DNA of 64,000 nt. Origin: Amycolatopsis cihanbeyliensis (GTDB lineage: Bacteria > Actinomycetota > Actinomycetes > Mycobacteriales > Pseudonocardiaceae). Under the pieces are notes generated by a model that saw only the letters and a program-made list of their open reading frames with translations, ran no database searches and was not told where the DNA came from. Below are positions 57,847 through 64,000 of the stretch, piece by piece. The position numbers and the translations under genes were made by a program. The first letter of the stretch is position 1; every line of letters starts with the position of its first letter. The stretch is from positions 3,688,501 to 3,752,500 of the forward strand of contig NZ_VFML01000001.1 in NCBI RefSeq assembly GCF_006715045.1, read 5' to 3'.

Positions 57847-58584
57847 TCAGGCCGCCGTGTGCGCCAGCCAGTGGTCGGCCAGGTCGCGGTCGCCGGTGAT
57901 GGTGACCCGGCTGGCGGGCAGCCGCCGGGTGAACACCAGCAGCAGGTCGCGGAGGGGACCGGCCAGTGTCGCGTCCGCGGTGCCGGTGGCGCGTGCCCAC
58001 CGCACGCCGTCGGGGGTACGGGTGATCAGCCAGCCCGGGCCGGTATCGGGGCGGAGCTGGAGGGTCTGGCCGGTACCACGCAGCTCGGCGAAGGCCGGTC
58101 GCATGGAGGGTGTGACCGGGTCGGAAAGGATCTCCAGCCACTCGCTGATCGCGTCGGCCGCGAGATCCGGCGCCACCTCGAACTCGGTGCCCGTCGCGAG
58201 TGCCGCATCCGCGTGGTGAACCGTGGTGTCGTGCAGCATCCGGCGCAGCCAGAACGTCGCGGGCCGCGGGCCGAAGAACGTCCACACCGGACTCTCATCG
58301 GCGACGAGCACCGCGTCCGCGAGATCCGCGGCGCCCTCGTGCAGCCAGCCGGACCACTCCTCCGTGAAGCCGGGATCCGCGTCGAGCGGGTCCGGTACCG
58401 GGCTCGGGCCGGAACGGACGATGCCCGCCGCCCAGCGGTGTGCCTGGCCGATGTGCCCGACCAGCACCCGCAACGGCCACTCCGGGCAGGTGGGCACGGA
58501 CGTGTCCGGGTCGGCGCGGGCCACCGCCGTGGCGAACCCCGCGGTGTGCTCGTGCAGTCCCTCGGCAAGTCGTGCGACATCCAT
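57847..58584 (-). CDS. Maleylpyruvate isomerase-family mycothiol-dependent enzyme
   Basis: A 245-residue protein of the DinB-like/maleylpyruvate isomerase family, which uses mycothiol. The N-terminal domain has RLAEGLHEHTAGFATAVARADPDTSVPTCPEWPLRVLVGHIGQAHRWAAG (the PEW..R.LV.H segment with its histidine) and later LHDTTVHHADAALA. The C-terminal domain (about residues 165-245) is SCP2-like. ATG at 58584. Divergent from a MerR gene with an operator-like repeat between. Confidence 0.85.
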   Translation of the reverse strand: MDVARLAEGLHEHTAGFATAVARADPDTSVPTCPEWPLRVLVGHIGQAHRWAAGIVRSGPSPVPDPLDADPGFTEEWSGWLHEGAADLADAVLVADESPVWTFFGPRPATFWLRRMLHDTTVHHADAALATGTEFEVAPDLAADAISEWLEILSDPVTPSMRPAFAELRGTGQTLQLRPDTGPGWLITRTPDGVRWARATGTADATLAGPLRDLLLVFTRRLPASRVTITGDRDLADHWLAHTAA

Positions 58585-58597
58585 GGCAGTACCGTAG

Positions 58598-58619
58598 AAA
58601 CTCCACTCGGCTGGAGGTT
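58598..58619. promoter_or_regulatory. MerR-type dyad between the mycothiol enzyme and MerR genes
   Basis: AAACTCCA-CTCGGC-TGGAGGTT: arms match at seven of eight positions, 14 bases from the start of the mycothiol-enzyme gene and seven from the MerR start. This is the usual form of MerR operators, so the regulator probably controls both divergent genes. Confidence 0.6.
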
Positions 58620-58625
58620 CGACCG

Positions 58626-59534
58626 ATGGTGAGCACCGACACACTGGGGATCGGCGACCTGGCCAGTCGGACCGGTGTGCCCATCCGCACGATCCGCTTC
58701 TACTGCGACGAGGGGCTGCTGGAGCCCGCGCGCAGCACCGGTGGGCACCGCCGGTTCGACGCGGCCACGGTCGACCGGCTGAACCTCATCCGGCGGCTGC
58801 GCGGGCTCGGGCTGGGCCTGCGGTCGATCGCCGACATCCTCGCGGGCCAACGCTCCCTCGCCGAGGCCGTGGCCGCCGAGCGGGCCGCGCTCGACCGCGA
58901 GGTGACGACGCTGGCCTGGCGGCGCTCGGTGCTGCGCGCGGTCGAGGAAGCGCCACTTGCCGACCGCACCACCCGGCTCCAGCTGTTGTCCGCGGTGCAG
59001 GACGGGTTCTCCGCGCACGAGACCCTCGTCCGTCTCTGGCGCCCGATGACCACCGGACCGATCCCGCCGGACACGGCCCGGATGTTCCTCGACATCGGCG
59101 CGCCGCGGCCGCCGGAACTGCCGACCCCGGAGCAGGTCGTCGCGTACGCCGAGCTGGTGCTGCTCGCCTCCGACCGGGCACTCGCCACCCGGCTGCGGGC
59201 CAGCACGCTCGTCGACCACGACCGGATCGCCGACCTCGGCGCGCTGCACGCCGCCGTCGGCGCGGCCTGCGAGCTGGCGGCTCCCCGGGTGGCGGCCGGG
59301 GCACGGGCGACGCCGGGACCCGCACTCGACCGGTTCGTCGCGGCCCACGCCGCCGCGCTCAATGCCCGCGACACCCCGGAGTTCCGGCGCGCGCTGAACC
59401 GGCGCACCGCCGCCGACCGGCACCCTCGGTTGCGCCGTTACTGGCACCTCGCCGGCGAGGTCACCGGCGAACCCGCGCCGGTCGGCGTCACGCACACCTG
59501 GCTGCTCGACGCCCTGGACCACTCGGTCAGCTGA
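58626..59534 (+). CDS. MerR-family transcriptional regulator
   Basis: A 302-residue MerR protein. The winged helix is LGIGDLASRTGVPIRTIRFYCDEGLLEPARSTGGHRRFDAATVDRLNLIRRLRGLGLGLRSIADIL, followed by a coiled-coil dimer helix and a 190-residue C-terminal domain large enough to bind a ligand. There are no cysteines at the metal-binding loop positions of MerR/CueR, so an organic ligand is more likely. ATG at 58626. Confidence 0.9.
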   Translation: MVSTDTLGIGDLASRTGVPIRTIRFYCDEGLLEPARSTGGHRRFDAATVDRLNLIRRLRGLGLGLRSIADILAGQRSLAEAVAAERAALDREVTTLAWRRSVLRAVEEAPLADRTTRLQLLSAVQDGFSAHETLVRLWRPMTTGPIPPDTARMFLDIGAPRPPELPTPEQVVAYAELVLLASDRALATRLRASTLVDHDRIADLGALHAAVGAACELAAPRVAAGARATPGPALDRFVAAHAAALNARDTPEFRRALNRRTAADRHPRLRRYWHLAGEVTGEPAPVGVTHTWLLDALDHSVS

Positions 59535-59558
59535 GCCCTCCGCTCACCGCGCCGACGT

Positions 59559-59981
59559 TCACGCCATGCCATACACCCGCTCGACGTGCAGGCGCAGCAC
59601 GAGACGCTGGTCGGCGACCATGACCGAGCGGTACTCGTCCCAGTCCGGGTGCTCACCCTGCAGGGCGCGGTACAGCTCGACCAGCTCGTCCACCACGGCG
59701 TCGTCCGGGGCCTTGGCGACCTCGGTCAGCTCGGCGGTGCCCTCGGCGACCGCGTAGGCCCAGCCGTCCTGGCTGGACACGTGCAGGCTGGCCCGTGGAT
59801 CGCGGCGCAGGTTCCTGGTCTTGGCGCGGCCGTCCGTGATCGACACCCGGATGATCCCGGCGTCGGGGTCGTAGTGGTGGGTGATGTTGGACAGCTGCGG
59901 CCTGCCGTCCCGCTTGAGCGTCACCAGTACACCGAGCGGGCGGCTGCCGATCAACTCGTGCAGCGCGTGATCCTGTGCCAT
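59559..59981 (-). CDS. PPOX-class F420-dependent oxidoreductase
   Basis: A 140-residue split-barrel flavin/deazaflavin enzyme. Landmarks: HELIGSRPLGVLVTLKRDGRPQLSNITHHYDP at the start and RVSITDGRAKTRNLRRDPRASLHV, where the K-T-x-N-L segment contacts the cofactor phosphate, as in Rv1155-type F420 reductases. ATG at 59981. Monocistronic; substrate unknown. Confidence 0.9.
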   Translation of the reverse strand: MAQDHALHELIGSRPLGVLVTLKRDGRPQLSNITHHYDPDAGIIRVSITDGRAKTRNLRRDPRASLHVSSQDGWAYAVAEGTAELTEVAKAPDDAVVDELVELYRALQGEHPDWDEYRSVMVADQRLVLRLHVERVYGMA

Positions 59982-60115
59982 GGCTCACTCAACAAGCCAC
60001 CCCTATCGTCGCATTCCGGCTGCCGCGTCACCCGGCCCAGAAATCTTCGGCTTCGGTGTCCGTCCGGGCCGTGGCCGTTCGTCGGTGGGTAGCAAGACGG
60101 TAAGGAAGGGACCTG

Positions 60116-60445
60116 ATGAAGTACATGCTGTTGATCTGTGGCGACGAGTCGGCCGCCGAGCACGCCGAGGACGGCTGCGGCGGCTGGTCCGAGGAGATGA
60201 CGGAACGTGGCGTGATCCGCGGCGGCGGTGGGCTGCGGCCGCCCAACGAGGCCACCACCGTGCGGGTGCGCGAGGGCGAGGTGCTGCTGGCCGACGGACC
60301 GTTCGCCGAGACGAAGGAGCAGATCGGCGGGTTCTGCCTGATCGAGTGCGCCGACCTGGACGAGGCGCTGGAGATCGCCGCGAAGCATCCGGCGGCGACC
60401 TACGGGACCATCGAGGTCCGGCCGATGCTGGAGTTCCCGGAATGA
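60116..60445 (+). CDS. YCII-related (DGPF) protein
   Basis: A 109-residue protein of the YCII/DGPF family: MKYMLLICGDESAAE at the start and the name-giving LADGPFAETKEQIGGFCLIE motif in the middle. Family members have a ferredoxin-like fold, and are often encoded next to ECF sigma factors or VOC proteins. ATG at 60116 follows AAGGAAGGGA. First gene of a three-gene operon with four-base overlaps. Confidence 0.92.
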   Translation: MKYMLLICGDESAAEHAEDGCGGWSEEMTERGVIRGGGGLRPPNEATTVRVREGEVLLADGPFAETKEQIGGFCLIECADLDEALEIAAKHPAATYGTIEVRPMLEFPE

Positions 60446-61074
60446 CCGGGATCAGGGAGATCATCGCGGCCGAACGCGCCGAGCTGGTCGAGATACTCGC
60501 CGAGCTGAGCGAGCAACGGTGGGACACACCCACGCTGTGCGCGGGGTGGCGGGTGCGCGAGGTCGTCGCGCACATCACCATGGCGTACCGGTACTCCGGG
60601 CGCCGGTTCCTCGGCGAGATGCTGAAGTCCGGCGGAAACTTCACGAAGATGTCCGACCGGTGCGCCCGGCGGGACGCCGGGCTGCTGTCCGCCGCGGAGC
60701 TCACGGCCGCGCTGCGGGACAACGTGCACCACCCGTGGAAGCCGCCGGGCGGCGGGTACGAGGGCGCGCTGTCCCACGACGTGATCCACGGCCTGGACAT
60801 CACCGTGCCACTCGGTATCGACCGCGCGGTGCCGCCCGAGCGGCTGCGGATCGTGCTGGACGGCTTCGAGCCGAAGCGGCTCAAGTTCTTCGGCGTCGAC
60901 CTGGACGGGATCGAGCTGCGCGCCACGGACCTGGACTGGAGCTACGGCTCCGGCACACCGCTGTCCGGCGCGGCACAGGACCTGCTGCTGGTCGCCTGCG
61001 GCCGCATGCTCCCGCCCGGCCGCCTGCACGGCGAGCCCAGCGCCCGCTTCAGCACAAGGGAGGCCCGATCGTGA
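60442..61074 (+). CDS. Maleylpyruvate isomerase-family mycothiol-dependent enzyme (second)
   Basis: A 210-residue DinB-like protein: EIIAAERAELVEILAELSEQRWDTPTLCAGWRVREVVAHITMAYRYSG (the CAGWRVREVVAH segment with the metal-ligand histidine) and LSHDVIHGLDITVPLG further on. This is the TIGR03083-like family that uses mycothiol. Start ATG overlaps the YCII stop (ATGA); stop overlaps the VOC start (GTGA). The paralogue at 57847 is only 2 kb away. Confidence 0.85.
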   Translation: MTGIREIIAAERAELVEILAELSEQRWDTPTLCAGWRVREVVAHITMAYRYSGRRFLGEMLKSGGNFTKMSDRCARRDAGLLSAAELTAALRDNVHHPWKPPGGGYEGALSHDVIHGLDITVPLGIDRAVPPERLRIVLDGFEPKRLKFFGVDLDGIELRATDLDWSYGSGTPLSGAAQDLLLVACGRMLPPGRLHGEPSARFSTREARS

Positions 61075-61469
61075 GCACCGAACCGATCGTGCTCGCCCTG
61101 CCGATCGCCGACCGCGGGACCTCGTTCGAGTTCTACCGCGCGGCGCTCGGCCTCGCGGCCCTCGGCGAGCCCGCCGAGGACGGCATGCCGGAGCCGCTGC
61201 GGTTCGCGGTCAACGACGGGCTGCACCTGATGCTCGTCCCGACCGAGGGCTTCGGCTGGGTGGTCGGCGGCCGGGAGGTCGCCGGACGCGGGACCTCGGA
61301 ATGCCTGCTCGGCCTGTCCGCGAGCACCGAAGCCGAGGTGAACCGGATCGTCCAGCGTGCCGCCGAGGCCGGGGCGGAGGTCGTCCTCGCGCCGGGACAG
61401 CAGCCGTGGGGCTACGCGGGCACCTTCGCCGACCCGGACGGCCACGCCTGGATGGTCACCAAGGTCTAG
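61071..61469 (+). CDS. VOC-family (glyoxalase-like) protein
   Basis: A 132-residue vicinal-oxygen-chelate protein: ALPIADRGTSFEFYRAALGL, LRFAVNDGLHLMLVPTEGFGWVVGG and the closing GYAGTFADPDGHAWMVTKV with the conserved D-P-D-G-H-x-W. Single-domain VOC proteins bind metals and often detoxify aldehydes or antibiotics. GTG at 61071 follows GGGAGG and overlaps the previous stop by four bases. Confidence 0.9.
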   Translation: MSTEPIVLALPIADRGTSFEFYRAALGLAALGEPAEDGMPEPLRFAVNDGLHLMLVPTEGFGWVVGGREVAGRGTSECLLGLSASTEAEVNRIVQRAAEAGAEVVLAPGQQPWGYAGTFADPDGHAWMVTKV

Positions 61470-61481
61470 CCGAAGGCCGTC

Positions 61482-61796
61482 TCAACTCCAACCGTTCCGC
61501 CGGAGGTCCCGGCACAGGTCGTCCAGGAGTTCGGCCGAACCGTCCGGATCGAGGGCGACGTCGCGGATCGCGGCGAAAGTACGCTCGCGGAGCTCAAGTT
61601 CCTCCGGATTTCGCGTCTTGACCGCACCGGCCACATGCGGGATGAACGCGATGTCGTCCTCATCCCGCCAGGGGTAGCCGAGGATCGTGAACGAGCCGGT
61701 GAGCCCTTGGTGACCTGCTGCCGACAATGGCAGCACTTGCACGACTACATTAGGTAACCGTGCAAGCTCAATGAGCTTAGCGAGTTGCCCGGCCAT
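61482..61796 (-). pseudogene. Detached C-terminal part of an XRE-DUF5753 regulator
   Basis: A 104-residue frame beginning MAGQLAKLIELARLPNVVVQVLPLSAAGHQG, TGSFTILGYPWRDEDDIAFIPHVAGA, then EELELRERTFAAIRDVAL. This is the C-terminal half of the DUF5753 domain that normally follows the XRE helix-turn-helix in a single protein of about 280 residues. It overlaps the upstream HTH fragment by 20 bases in a different frame, and about 100 residues of the family are missing between them. A deletion with frameshift is the simplest explanation. Both pieces may still be translated. Confidence 0.75.
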
Positions 61797-62124
61797 CAGG
61801 CTCGGTGAACCCCATGTTCATGGAAGGGAAGCGCGTGTGCGAAGTCGTGGTGTACTTCTTCCACCATGGCTTGGCCTTCGCCTGGCGCACCAGGTCCAGG
61901 ATTCCGTCCCACTCGTCTGCGGGCACCAGGTACAGGTCGAGCATGCTGCGCACGGTGTGCACGCTGGGGGTGGTCTTGCCGTTCTCGATCCGGCTGAGCG
62001 TCGCGGCGGAGAACTCCAGCCCGCGGCATGCCTCTTCGGTCGAGATTCGGGCCTGGTCACGTAGCGCCTTCAGTTGCCTGCCCAGTCGCCGGCGCAGGAA
62101 AGGTGGACTCACCTGCACGGTCAT
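61777..62124 (-). pseudogene. XRE helix-turn-helix fragment (N-terminal part of broken regulator)
   Basis: A 115-residue frame: FLRRRLGRQLKALRDQARISTEEACRGLEFSAATLSRIENGKTTPSVHTVRSMLDLY is a complete XRE DNA-binding domain, followed by KPWWKKYTTTSHTRFPSMNMGF, the start of the DUF5753 link. It then runs out after EPDGRATR. In intact family members the protein goes on for about 170 residues. It could still bind DNA. No DUF397 partner gene, which usually follows, is found downstream. Confidence 0.75.
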
Positions 62125-62210
62125 GTTTCCTCACTCAGAAATAACGGAACGTCACCTGCAATTACACCATGTTTCCAGCAGCCTGAACTTGCCGCTGGAT
62201 TCTTACGCCC

Positions 62211-62504
62211 ATGCCGACCTGGGATTACTGGCACCGGATGGAGTACCGGCGCGAGGTGCGGAAGGGCCACTGCGTGCTGGAGTACGTCGAGGTGTTCGAG
62301 GACCAGGGCTGGACGTTCTGTCACCGCCCGGAACGGCAGCGGGAGTGGTTCGCGCACTACACCCGGGCCTGCGCCGAGGACTACCTCGCCCGCGTCCGCG
62401 CCCGGCCCGGCACCTGGGTGGTCGGGGTGTGGCGCACGGGCACGTCCGCATCCGGCGAGGGCGAACTGCTCGGCTCGATCCGGATGAGGTGGACCCGCCG
62501 CTAG
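62211..62504 (+). CDS. Small Trp/Arg-rich protein of unknown function
   Basis: A 97-residue frame, MPTWDYWHRMEYRREVRKGH followed by VLEYVEVFEDQGWTFCHRPERQREWFAHYTRACAEDYLARVRARPGTWVVGVWRTG. Seven tryptophans and a mixed strand/helix pattern suggest a folded small protein. It is divergent from the broken XRE gene across an AT-richer gap, and its last four bases overlap the convergent lipoprotein stop (CTAG). No family recognised; the ribosome site is weak. Confidence 0.55.
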   Translation: MPTWDYWHRMEYRREVRKGHCVLEYVEVFEDQGWTFCHRPERQREWFAHYTRACAEDYLARVRARPGTWVVGVWRTGTSASGEGELLGSIRMRWTRR

Positions 62505-63466
62505 CCGATCATGGTCGCCACGTCCAGCGGCGCGTCCAGCGCTTCCCGCTCGACCATCACATCGGCCACCCGCTGGATGCGTTCCGGTTCCAGGGCAGGC
62601 GTGAAGCTGGTCCAGCCCACCTGCCCCGCGATGGCCGGGTCCACCTTGCCGACCTCGATCAGCAGCGGGCGGACCGCGCCGTGGTTGGTCGCGGCCTCCT
62701 CGGTCGCCCGGTCCAGGGCCTGCCGGAAGGCCGCCACCGTACGCGGGTTGGCGGCGGCGAACTCGGCGGTCGCGGCGAAGCCACCCACCGGCAGCGCCTC
62801 GGTGGAGCCGGAGGCGAAGTCGTGGATCGGCCGCACCTCCTGCTCGGCCGTCGCCTGGGTGAGGAACGGTTCGGTGAGAAACGCGGCGTCGACCTCGCCC
62901 CGGCTCAGCGCGCCGGGGGTGTCCGGGAACGGCAGCTCGATCCACTCGATACCGCCCGGGTCCACCCCACGCTCGGCGGCCGCCTGGGCGACGAGCAGGT
63001 GCGACAGGGTGTTCCGCGCGGTGATGGCCACCCGCTTGCCCGCCAGGTCACCGGCGTCCCGGACCGGCGAACCCGGCCCGGCCACCACGGCGGTGTTGCC
63101 CGGCGCGAGCTCGGTGACCGCCGCAACCAACCGCAGGTCCGCGACGTCCCGGGCCTGCGGTAGCAGGAACGCGGGGTAGCTGGAGAAGGCGATGTCCATA
63201 TCGCCGCCGATCAGCTTGGTCACCGCGTCCGCCCCGCTGCGGGTGAGCTGCGTGCGCACCTCCAGCCCCTCCTCGGCGAAGTAGCCGCGTTCGGCGGCCA
63301 GGAAGACCGGCAAGGTGTCCATCGAGGGCAGCACGGCGACGGTGATCGACGGCTTTTCCAGGTCGCTGCCCGCGGGGCCTGGCTCGGGCTCGTCCCCGCC
63401 GAGCAGGCCACAGCCGGTGAGCACGGCCGCGAGGGGGAACGCGAGAAGTAAGCGAAACCGGCGCAT
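62501..63466 (-). CDS. ABC transporter substrate-binding lipoprotein (NMT1/SsuA-like)
   Basis: A 321-residue exported lipoprotein (lipobox LTGC, Cys19) of the NMT1/THI5-like binding-protein family, which includes taurine, sulfonate, nitrate and thiamine-precursor binders. Features are SITVAVLPSMDTLPVFLAAERGYFAEEGLEVRTQLTRSGADAVTKLIGGDMDIAFSSYPA, and VAITARNTLSHLLVAQAAAERG. ATG at 63466 follows AGGAGAAG. No ATPase or permease gene lies beside it within the window, so the substrate and partner are unknown. Confidence 0.88.
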   Translation of the reverse strand: MRRFRLLLAFPLAAVLTGCGLLGGDEPEPGPAGSDLEKPSITVAVLPSMDTLPVFLAAERGYFAEEGLEVRTQLTRSGADAVTKLIGGDMDIAFSSYPAFLLPQARDVADLRLVAAVTELAPGNTAVVAGPGSPVRDAGDLAGKRVAITARNTLSHLLVAQAAAERGVDPGGIEWIELPFPDTPGALSRGEVDAAFLTEPFLTQATAEQEVRPIHDFASGSTEALPVGGFAATAEFAAANPRTVAAFRQALDRATEEAATNHGAVRPLLIEVGKVDPAIAGQVGWTSFTPALEPERIQRVADVMVEREALDAPLDVATMIG

Positions 63467-63515
63467 GCGTTGCTTCTCCTTCCGTTCGGACCCGGCGGCG
63501 GGTGTCGCTGAACAG

Positions 63516-63596
63516 CCAACTCGGCTACGCGAGCAGCAAACTCGCCTACGCGAGGGGCAAACACGGTTACGTGGGCGGCAAACACGATGGGGGCGG
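63516..63596. repeat. 21-bp hairpin repeat array 4 (3.9 units)
   Basis: Units start at 63516, 63537, 63558 and a partial at 63579. Unit one folds CTCG-GCTACG-CGAG, unit two CTCG-CCTACG-CGAG, unit three CACG-GTTA-CGTG. Lies 50 bases upstream of the binding-lipoprotein start and before the divergent MarR gene. Confidence 0.9.
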
Positions 63597-63678
63597 AAAA
63601 GGTTGCGTATGTGTTCGGCCACATCGGCGGTTACTTGGCTTGCGCAACTAACTTCGCCGGGTACATCCTTGACTTCGG

Positions 63679-63688
63679 CAACTAGTTG
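63679..63688. promoter_or_regulatory. Palindrome in the MarR upstream region
   Basis: CAACTAGTTG is a perfect 10-base palindrome within AT-richer DNA between the lipoprotein and MarR genes; GCAACTAACTT 33 bases before it is a related half-site. TTGACT (63669-63674) just upstream could be a -35 box. A MarR-type autoregulatory site is plausible. Confidence 0.4.
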
Positions 63689-63748
63689 TATCAGCCAAAC
63701 AAGACATGCTCGGCCAAAGACGGCGAAAACGGCACGAAAGACCTAACG

Positions 63749-64000
63749 ATGACTCCACCCGCCACCACCTCCGCCCCGGGCTACCCGGCTACCGAGGCCG
63801 AGCTGGCCACGGCCGACGAGCTCGGCCGCCAGGTCGTCCGGTTCATGCGGTTGATCAACCGGGCAAAGTCCCGGGTGGCCAAGCAGGGGCCGGACGGCAT
63901 CGAGCGAGCCGCGTACGCGCTGCTGTTCACACTGGTGCATGACGGGCCGCAGCGGGCATCCCAGCTCGCCGAGGCCCTGCACTCGGACATCTCCACGATC
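63749..64000 (+). CDS. MarR-family transcriptional regulator (N-terminal part, cut by window end)
   Basis: The first 84 residues of a MarR regulator: after a flexible start (MTPPATTSAPGYPATEAELA) come helix 1 (ELGRQVVRFMRLINRAKSRVAKQGPDGIERAAYALLFTLVHDGPQRASQLAEALHSDISTI), the beginning of the winged-helix domain. ATG at 63749. It is divergent from the binding lipoprotein and may regulate it or genes beyond the window. Confidence 0.85.
   Translation, partial: MTPPATTSAPGYPATEAELATADELGRQVVRFMRLINRAKSRVAKQGPDGIERAAYALLFTLVHDGPQRASQLAEALHSDISTI

Noticed and set aside
63467-63748. Thiamine (TPP) riboswitch before the NMT1/THI5-like binding protein
   Set aside because: The leader is filled by a 21-bp repeat array; I see no TPP-box sequence.
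1-64000. tRNA, rRNA, transposase, prophage or integrase
   Set aside because: I found no cloverleaf-like sequence in the gaps and no recombinase or transposase among the reading frames; the intein is the only protein-borne mobile element seen.

Overview
The window is typical high-GC actinobacterial DNA. Several family-level markers suggest the order Pseudonocardiales (Amycolatopsis, Prauserella or Saccharomonospora-like): two mycothiol-dependent (maleylpyruvate isomerase-type) enzymes, F420-dependent LLM and PPOX oxidoreductases, a DUF3558 lipoprotein beside EspG/EspC/WXG-type type VII secretion proteins, a DUF3151 gene next to fba, and a DasR-like box at nagA. This placement is inference from gene families; no rRNA gene is present. 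I saw no rRNA, tRNA, CRISPR array, transposase or insertion sequence.

Layout. 1-2.1 kb: end of one half and all of the other half of a heterodimeric ABC exporter. 2.3-3.2 kb: purS-purQ. 3.5-9.3 kb: GMC oxidoreductase, aldehyde dehydrogenase, metallo-beta-lactamase-fold hydrolase, DUF2334 deacetylase-like protein and a secreted lectin-like protein. 9.3-11.4 kb: TauE/SafE permease with an upstream leader peptide, and a MOSC protein. 11.5-19.5 kb: a complete narG-narH-narJ-narI-narK respiratory nitrate reductase operon with overlapping genes. 19.8-24.4 kb: purB, then two paralogous SigE-family sigma/membrane-regulator pairs around a TetR gene. 24.5-27.6 kb: threonine aldolase, HAD hydrolase, a 57-residue membrane protein and an aminotransferase. 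27.7-34.1 kb: six type VII secretion substrate or accessory genes without the secretion motor; the last gene fuses a WXG domain to a lytic transglycosylase that is interrupted at its active site by an intein. 34.2-41.2 kb: purD, glpQ, an aromatic-acid MFS transporter, an LLM enzyme, purA. 41.3-47.2 kb: TetR/lipase, DUF3151, fba, LLM/SDR. 47.3-53.2 kb: sigma factor, nagA, lactate permease, MerR/diiron oxygenase. 53.2-61.5 kb: FAD-linked oxidase, DHA2 exporter/TetR, secreted propeller protein, MerR/mycothiol enzyme, PPOX enzyme and a YCII-mycothiol enzyme-VOC operon. 61.5-64 kb: a broken XRE-DUF5753 regulator, a small unknown protein, a lipoprotein binding component and the start of a MarR gene.

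How it works together. Much of the window is housekeeping: purine synthesis is dispersed over four loci (purSQ, purB, purD, purA), with glycolysis (fba), amino-sugar use (nagA) and anaerobic nitrate respiration (nar). The accessory interest lies in the type VII substrate cluster with its intein, and in three dispersed intergenic repeat families: four 80-85 bp palindromic elements, each at a convergent gene end (2164, 5062, 41238, 56727); four arrays of 21-bp units that each form a small hairpin with compensatory stem changes (11442, 19726, 27662, 63516); and a 115-bp element (31286, 43834) whose 20-bp core recurs inverted on the other side of the DUF3151 gene.
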